The translations under genes and the position numbers were made by a program. A stretch of DNA of 12,597 nt, taken from assembly GCA_003024985.2 (NCBI GenBank), contig PXIH01S0000914.1; one strand, given 5' to 3'. Positions 8,749 through 12,597 of this stretch are shown here, piece after piece. Below the pieces are notes generated by a model. It saw only the letters and a list, made by a program, of their open reading frames with translations, made no database searches and had not been told where the DNA came from. The DNA is from Euperipatoides rowelli. Taxonomy: Eukaryota > Onychophora > Udeonychophora > Euonychophora > Peripatopsidae. Numbering within the stretch: the stretch's first letter is position 1; each line of letters starts with the position of its first letter.

Positions 8749-9756
8749 GTATACTGCAGGCCTGGGCAACAATTTCGGCATGAGGGCCAGATTGAAAATT
8801 TATAATTCTCCGCGGGCCGGTTTTCAGGCGTGGAAAAATTCCAAGGGAACTAACCGAAACAAAGATGCAGTGAGGTGGAAGGGCGTCTCCCAGAATTTTT
8901 AGATAGACAGAGATAGATAGATAGACAGACATACAGATAGATAGATTAGATAGAAATATAGATAAATAAAGCTAGAAATATAGAGAAATAGATAATGAGA
9001 AATAGAGTTAGAGAGAAATAAAGGAATAGAGAGGATAGAGAGACAAAGAGAGACTATTTTTTTTTAAAAAAAAAAAACATTTCTGGATAATCAAACATAT
9101 AGTTTATAAGATCTCTTCTCAAATAAAGTGGGGGAGGGATATTAAAATAAAGAGTTCATTTTAAAATGATTACCAAGGACAGCCGAAAATGACCACAATA
9201 ATAAACTATTAATTTTGTTAAAAATAATAAAAAGTAGGCTACTTGGATTAAAAAGCTATGCTGTAATTTTCTTAAAAGTGGGGGGAGGGGATTACAAACA
9301 TTCGGTAGTTTATTAAAGATGATTTATTTGTAATTTCTTTATGATATCTTTGTTTAAAGATCAATAACATTAAATGCTATTAAAAAAAAAAAAAAAAACG
9401 AGATCTTAGCTGACCAGCTGATTGTTTATTTCCTTTCATTTCAATTAGACACCACCTGACCACGGCGTTTAATTTGCTTTTACATAACTTTGTTTTATTA
9501 ATATTATTCTTTATTAATTTTATTTAGTAAGGGAAAGACACAATATATTAATAGTATAATATTACTGCATACTACTGTATATATTGTGTGTAATCATTTA
9601 AAATATTAGCTAAGATAAAACATTTTAGATAAAATTTGCTGCTTTAATCATAATTACAGTTTAAACTTTTTTAATTTACGATTGCGGGCCACATAAACTG
9701 ATGCGGCATGCCAGATCTGGCCCGCGGGACGTATGTTGCCCACCCCTGGTATACTG
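8749..9756. mobile_element. Non-autonomous hAT transposon with perfect 8-bp target-site duplication
   Basis: The element proper is 8757-9748 (992 bp). It is bounded by identical 8-bp sequences GTATACTG at 8749-8756 and 9749-9756, the target duplication length of hAT transposons. The ends are CAGGCCTGGGCAAC on the left and the complement of GTTGCCCACCCCTG, CAGGGGTGGGCAAC, on the right, 12 of 14 matching and of the hAT Charlie-like type. Subterminal GCGGGCC motifs occur near both ends (about 8811-8818 and 9685-9691), and CCCGCGGG lies by the right end. The interior is AT-rich with a GATA/GACA microsatellite, a purine-rich stretch (about 8985-9055), two GTGGGGGAGGG-like runs (9129 and 9278 regions) and no transposase frame. 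It is a passive deletion derivative or MITE. An open minus-strand frame across the left end is an accident of this terminus. Confidence 0.92.
8901..8953. repeat. GATA/GACA microsatellite inside the hAT element
   Basis: Irregular tandem AGAT/AGAC tetramers lie within the hAT element. A longer purine-rich tail of AGAAATAG and GAGAGA variants continues to about 9055, suggesting repeated slippage after the element arose. Confidence 0.85.
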
Positions 9757-10844
9757 TATATACACATAGCCTACATATAGGCTAGGCTACACTTCACCGG
9801 ATTGAAATAATGCAATAGCTTTAAATCTAACAGCCATTGATTAGAATTTTGTCTGAGAATCTGACACACTTTTGAAATTGAAAGAGTAAACTTGCCTAAA
9901 TATATTGTTTTCAGCGAATGTAGATATTCTAACAAACAAGGCTACTTTTTTTTCTTATTTTCAATGCTAACCTAGATCGGAGAGAAATACAATTGGTTGC
10001 AATTACAGTAAAAGCTGCATTATTCACAATTGCAACCTTGCTTAGAGAACATTATCGATTAAATTATTTTATTTTATACAAATACTGTACTTAGGCAATT
10101 TAATAATGTACTGGTAAATTCATATAGTTTCCTTAAATATACATTTGAATTATTTTAATAAATAGAATGTCTCGATTCACAATTTTTCTTTCCACCTATA
10201 AAAATAGTTTAGGCCTAATGTTTAACATTTAACCTCTTCTCTTTTATCAGCCTTTTCAAAATTTACTTATAAAAGGAGAACAATGATATTTTTTTAACAA
10301 CTATAACCATTGGATATCGACAAATCATCCAGTTGTATAGATTGATTCCAATGAGGGAAAACTGGCTGCAACAGAAATTGATTTGGGATCTAGAGGAATA
10401 GGTGTTCATAAAATTGATCTAAATAAATGTTATGGAATCAATTTTTCTTTGAATTAATGATTTAAAACTATTTTTCTAATCAATTTAATGAATTATTTAA
10501 AAAAAAAAAGTATGATGCGAATGGTTAAAAAGTCGGAAAACTGTTTTTTGGATTGCTAAAATGTTTAGTTTTAAGTTTAAAAAAATCTGATGCAGTCTTG
10601 AGTCTACTAAGTGGAAATAAAGGTTCCATCTTTACTAATTGTATATACTGTATTATAGGCCTACTGTATATATTTTCAATGTGCTATTTTATTTTTTATT
10701 GATGCCATCATCTACTTATAGGATATTATGTATTTTATTGAAAGGATCAAGACTGGGGTGTAATAATTAAATTATTTGAACATTTAAGCTTGAACTGCTC
10801 AGTAGTAAGAACCTATTAAAGTATGGCATTCTTTATTTACTAAG

Positions 10845-10973
10845 GGAGCTGACACACACTCAACTGGTCGAATCTTGGTTGCAATTGTGAAACTTTGCCA
10901 TGAATCTAAAGATTGGAATAAATTGAATGAAAATATTGTACTCATGACAAAGAAGAGAAGCCAGCTCAAACAG
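10845..10973 (+). CDS. PSMD12: PSMD12 coding exon 3
   Basis: This 129-bp exon adds residues 52-94, starting [18 protein letters not shown] and ending KKRSQLKQ. The segment corresponds to ASDMVSTSRILVAVVK through KRRSQLKQ in the human protein without a gap. The LNENI motif at residues 78-82 and KKRSQLKQ at 87-94 are conserved family marks. The start at GGA (10845) is fixed by phase and alignment; the preceding AG is at 10843-10844. The donor is CAG|GTACAT. Both borders are phase 0. Confidence 0.95.
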
Positions 10974-11048
10974 GTACATTATTTGAAAGACATTATTTCA
11001 GGGAGGAAGTTAAGTTCTGGTTGTAAAGTTATTTGTTTTTGCCTTTAG
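10974..11048 (+). other. PSMD12 intron 3 (75 bp)
   Basis: A minimal intron of 75 bp starts GTACAT and ends TTTGCCTTTAG. It is about fifty times shorter than introns 1 and 2, which owe part of their length to inserted transposons. Confidence 0.95.
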
Positions 11049-11156
11049 GCTGTGACTAAAATGGTTCAAGAAGCTTGTACTTACGTAGATCAGATGGCAG
11101 ATAAAGAAGCAAAGCTGAAATTAATAGATACACTACGAACTGTAACTGCAGGAAAG
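11049..11156 (+). CDS. PSMD12: PSMD12 coding exon 4 (last exon in the window)
   Basis: This 108-bp exon adds residues 95-130, starting [16 protein letters not shown] and ending [13 protein letters not shown]. It corresponds to human AVAKMVQQCCTYVEE through LIDTLRMVTEGK without a gap. The donor is AAG|GTGAGT in phase 0. The next exon should begin with the family sequence IYVEIERARLT; I do not see it before the window end, so the gene continues beyond 12597. Confidence 0.95.
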
Positions 11157-11379
11157 GTGAGTGGTGCATCTAATTGTAATACCCTAACAGTGTAGCTTTT
11201 TTTTTAAAAAAAAAAGGTTCTTTCCTTTTAATTAAAAATAAATCAATACTCTCCCAGTTTGTTTATTGTGGGGACTTAATAGCTGATTATTGTGAAACTA
11301 CATCCATTCCTGCTCAAATTCTTACATCTCGTAGGTTTACTAAAGATTAAAATAATAGTGCAAAGCTATTTCTATAGGC

Positions 11380-11417
11380 CAAACTGATGAAGCTATTGAA
11401 ATAGCTTCATCAGTTTG
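11380..11417. repeat. Perfect 18-bp inverted repeat with 2-base centre
   Basis: CAAACTGATGAAGCTATT (11380-11397) is followed by GA and then its exact complement (11400-11417). With only two bases between the arms the sequence is close to a true palindrome. It can extrude as a cruciform or form a long hairpin in the transcript. No flanking duplication is seen. Confidence 0.93.
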
Positions 11418-12380
11418 AATTTGCTTTTCAATCTCACATACTGTACTCATGAGAGCTCCCTTGAAAGAGTCTGTCCTTAGATTCTAGCAGTTGTTTTAAA
11501 GTACAGTACATGTTTTTGATAAGTAAATCTCATTGAAAGTGATCCAAGATAACAATTGCTTACATAAATATACTGCCATCAATTCATTATTAGCTAGCTT
11601 TAGTGTTCATGTCAAATTGTTTTTAACAATGAAAACCAATTTATTAGAAACAATTTGTCAGGCTTCAGGGCATTCATCATAATCTAGTTGATTTCCATAT
11701 TATCTTACAACTAATGAAAGAGTTGAGCTGAGCCTCGATTTGGTTCCTAAAATATGCTAATCAAATCGGGTATTAAATGTCCAAAAGAATATATTAAAAT
11801 GTGATTGGTTCCTGTACAGTATAAAAGAAACAAACTTTTGCTGACATTTTTATGGCTGTAACCTACATATTTTACTATGTTTATTTGTTAATAATCTTCA
11901 CAAAAAAGTTCATTTTAATAGTTATTCTAAATTGACACTTTGCAAAAATTTTATAAACTTAAAATTACAGTACTAGGATTTTTAATTTTTTTATTTATTA
12001 AGCTATTATAAACAACTCACTGACAAAAAAAAAAAACAAAATGAAAAAATAGACTTTATTTACAAACGACTCAAACTGAGGCTCTGGTGTATAAACAAAA
12101 AGATGTTCAAGTGATTTGAAAGAAATCATGTCAACTTAATTTAGGGGGACGGTACGCTTTTATCAGCAAAAATATATTAGGAAATATCAAGATTTTTTTT
12201 GCGCAAATTAAAAGATTCAATTAAAATAAATCACCTCACCTTGCCAAAGGCACTTCATTGTCTATAGAATATAATCGTTTTAGAAAAAAACATCTTCGTT
12301 AATACTCGGTTTTGCGATGAAAACAGCCATTTTACATGACGTAACGGAAGGAATCTGCTCAAATGGCACATATAAAAAAA

Positions 12381-12584
12381 GGAGGGAGCAATTATTAACA
12401 AGGCCTGGGGTTGCATCTCGGTGATTGATTTTTAAACATTTTATTCCCTAGGTTTTTTTATGAATGAAGGATTTGTGGGTGTTTCTTGAAATTCCTAAAA
12501 TTACTGTACACATAGATCCTTCCTTCATCAAAAATCTAGGAATTTTATTGCCATAAAAAGTGATTTAAAAATAACTGCTCCCCC
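12381..12584. repeat. Foldback repeat, probably part of a mobile element cut by the window edge
   Basis: Inner arms of about 30 bp at 12447-12477 (CCTAGGTTTTTTTATGAATG...) and 12511-12540 (complement CCTAGATTTTTGATGAAGG...) are imperfect inverted copies. Outer arms extend the pairing: GGGAGCAATTATT near 12384-12396 against the complement of ATAACTGCTCCC near 12571-12582. A different-looking segment beginning TTAGGGGGACGGTACGC at 12141 precedes it and may belong to the same unit. I cannot define the ends or a superfamily. Confidence 0.65.
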
Positions 12585-12597
12585 GATATTAGCTTCC

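Larger units (their letters stand above)
7074..10844 (+). other. PSMD12 intron 2 (3771 bp)
   Basis: The intron starts GTAAGT and ends TACTAAG, a poor pyrimidine tract for an acceptor but the only AG that keeps the frame and alignment. It contains a piggyBac-like MITE (7463-8047), a 13-bp-arm hairpin (8442-8476) and a non-autonomous hAT element (8757-9748). In 9757-10844 I see only AT-rich sequence with no recognisable gene or element. Confidence 0.9.
11157..12597 (+). other. PSMD12 intron 4 (partial)
   Basis: AT-rich sequence after the exon 4 donor, with no acceptor followed by an IYVEIERARL-like exon. It contains a perfect palindrome (11380-11417) and a foldback repeat near the end (12381-12584). 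Nothing else is recognisable between 11418 and 12140. Confidence 0.85.

Noticed and set aside
8711-8932. Minus-strand open frame of 73 codons
   Set aside because: It spans the left terminus of the hAT element and its target duplication; the frame is a by-product of the terminal sequence and has no protein family features.
11736-11768. Inverted pair CGATTTGGTT / AATCAAATCG
   Set aside because: Ten-base arms with a mismatch and a 13-base spacer are expected by chance in AT-rich DNA of this length.
11157-12597. Search for PSMD12 exon 5 (IYVEIERARL-like)
   Set aside because: No matching codons after an AG acceptor were found on the plus strand; the exon must lie beyond the window.

Overview
The window is AT-rich animal nuclear DNA. 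It has spliced genes with GT-AG introns, long AT-rich introns, many small transposon remnants, and no bacterial operon features. Two host genes are recognisable by their conserved N-termini. On the plus strand, four exons encode the first 130 residues of PSMD12 (Rpn5), a lid subunit of the 26S proteasome. On the minus strand, one short exon encodes the first 16 residues of a PITPNC1-like (RdgB-beta, class IIB) phosphatidylinositol transfer protein. The species cannot be named. An aquatic invertebrate seems likely from the protein divergence and from the abundant dispersed words TAGGCTA/TAGCCTA and TACTGTA/TACAGTA, but this is inference.

Layout: 1-2677 is intron 1 of the PITPNC1-like gene and contains a small inverted-repeat element (copy A, 1504-1718). 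The PITPNC1-like first exon is at 2678-2725 (minus). Only 347 bp (2726-3072) separate its start codon from the PSMD12 start codon, so the two genes must share a head-to-head promoter. PSMD12 coding exons lie at 3073-3165, 7014-7073, 10845-10973 and 11049-11156, all joined in phase 0. The rest of both genes lies outside the window.

PSMD12 intron 1 (3166-7013) carries a decayed, frameshifted minus-strand transposase-like gene (3415-4457) interrupted by a second copy (B) of the small element, then a 79-bp tandem duplication. Intron 2 (7074-10844) carries a complete piggyBac-like MITE with TTAA flanks (7463-8047) and a complete non-autonomous hAT element with a perfect 8-bp target duplication (8757-9748). 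Intron 4 carries a perfect 18-bp palindrome and, at the window end, a foldback repeat that is probably cut by the window edge.

The main biological point is the divergent PITPNC1/PSMD12 pair. From memory the two genes are also divergent neighbours on human chromosome 17q24, so this looks like an old conserved linkage, here with a very compact shared promoter. I see no new enzymatic or defence system in the window.
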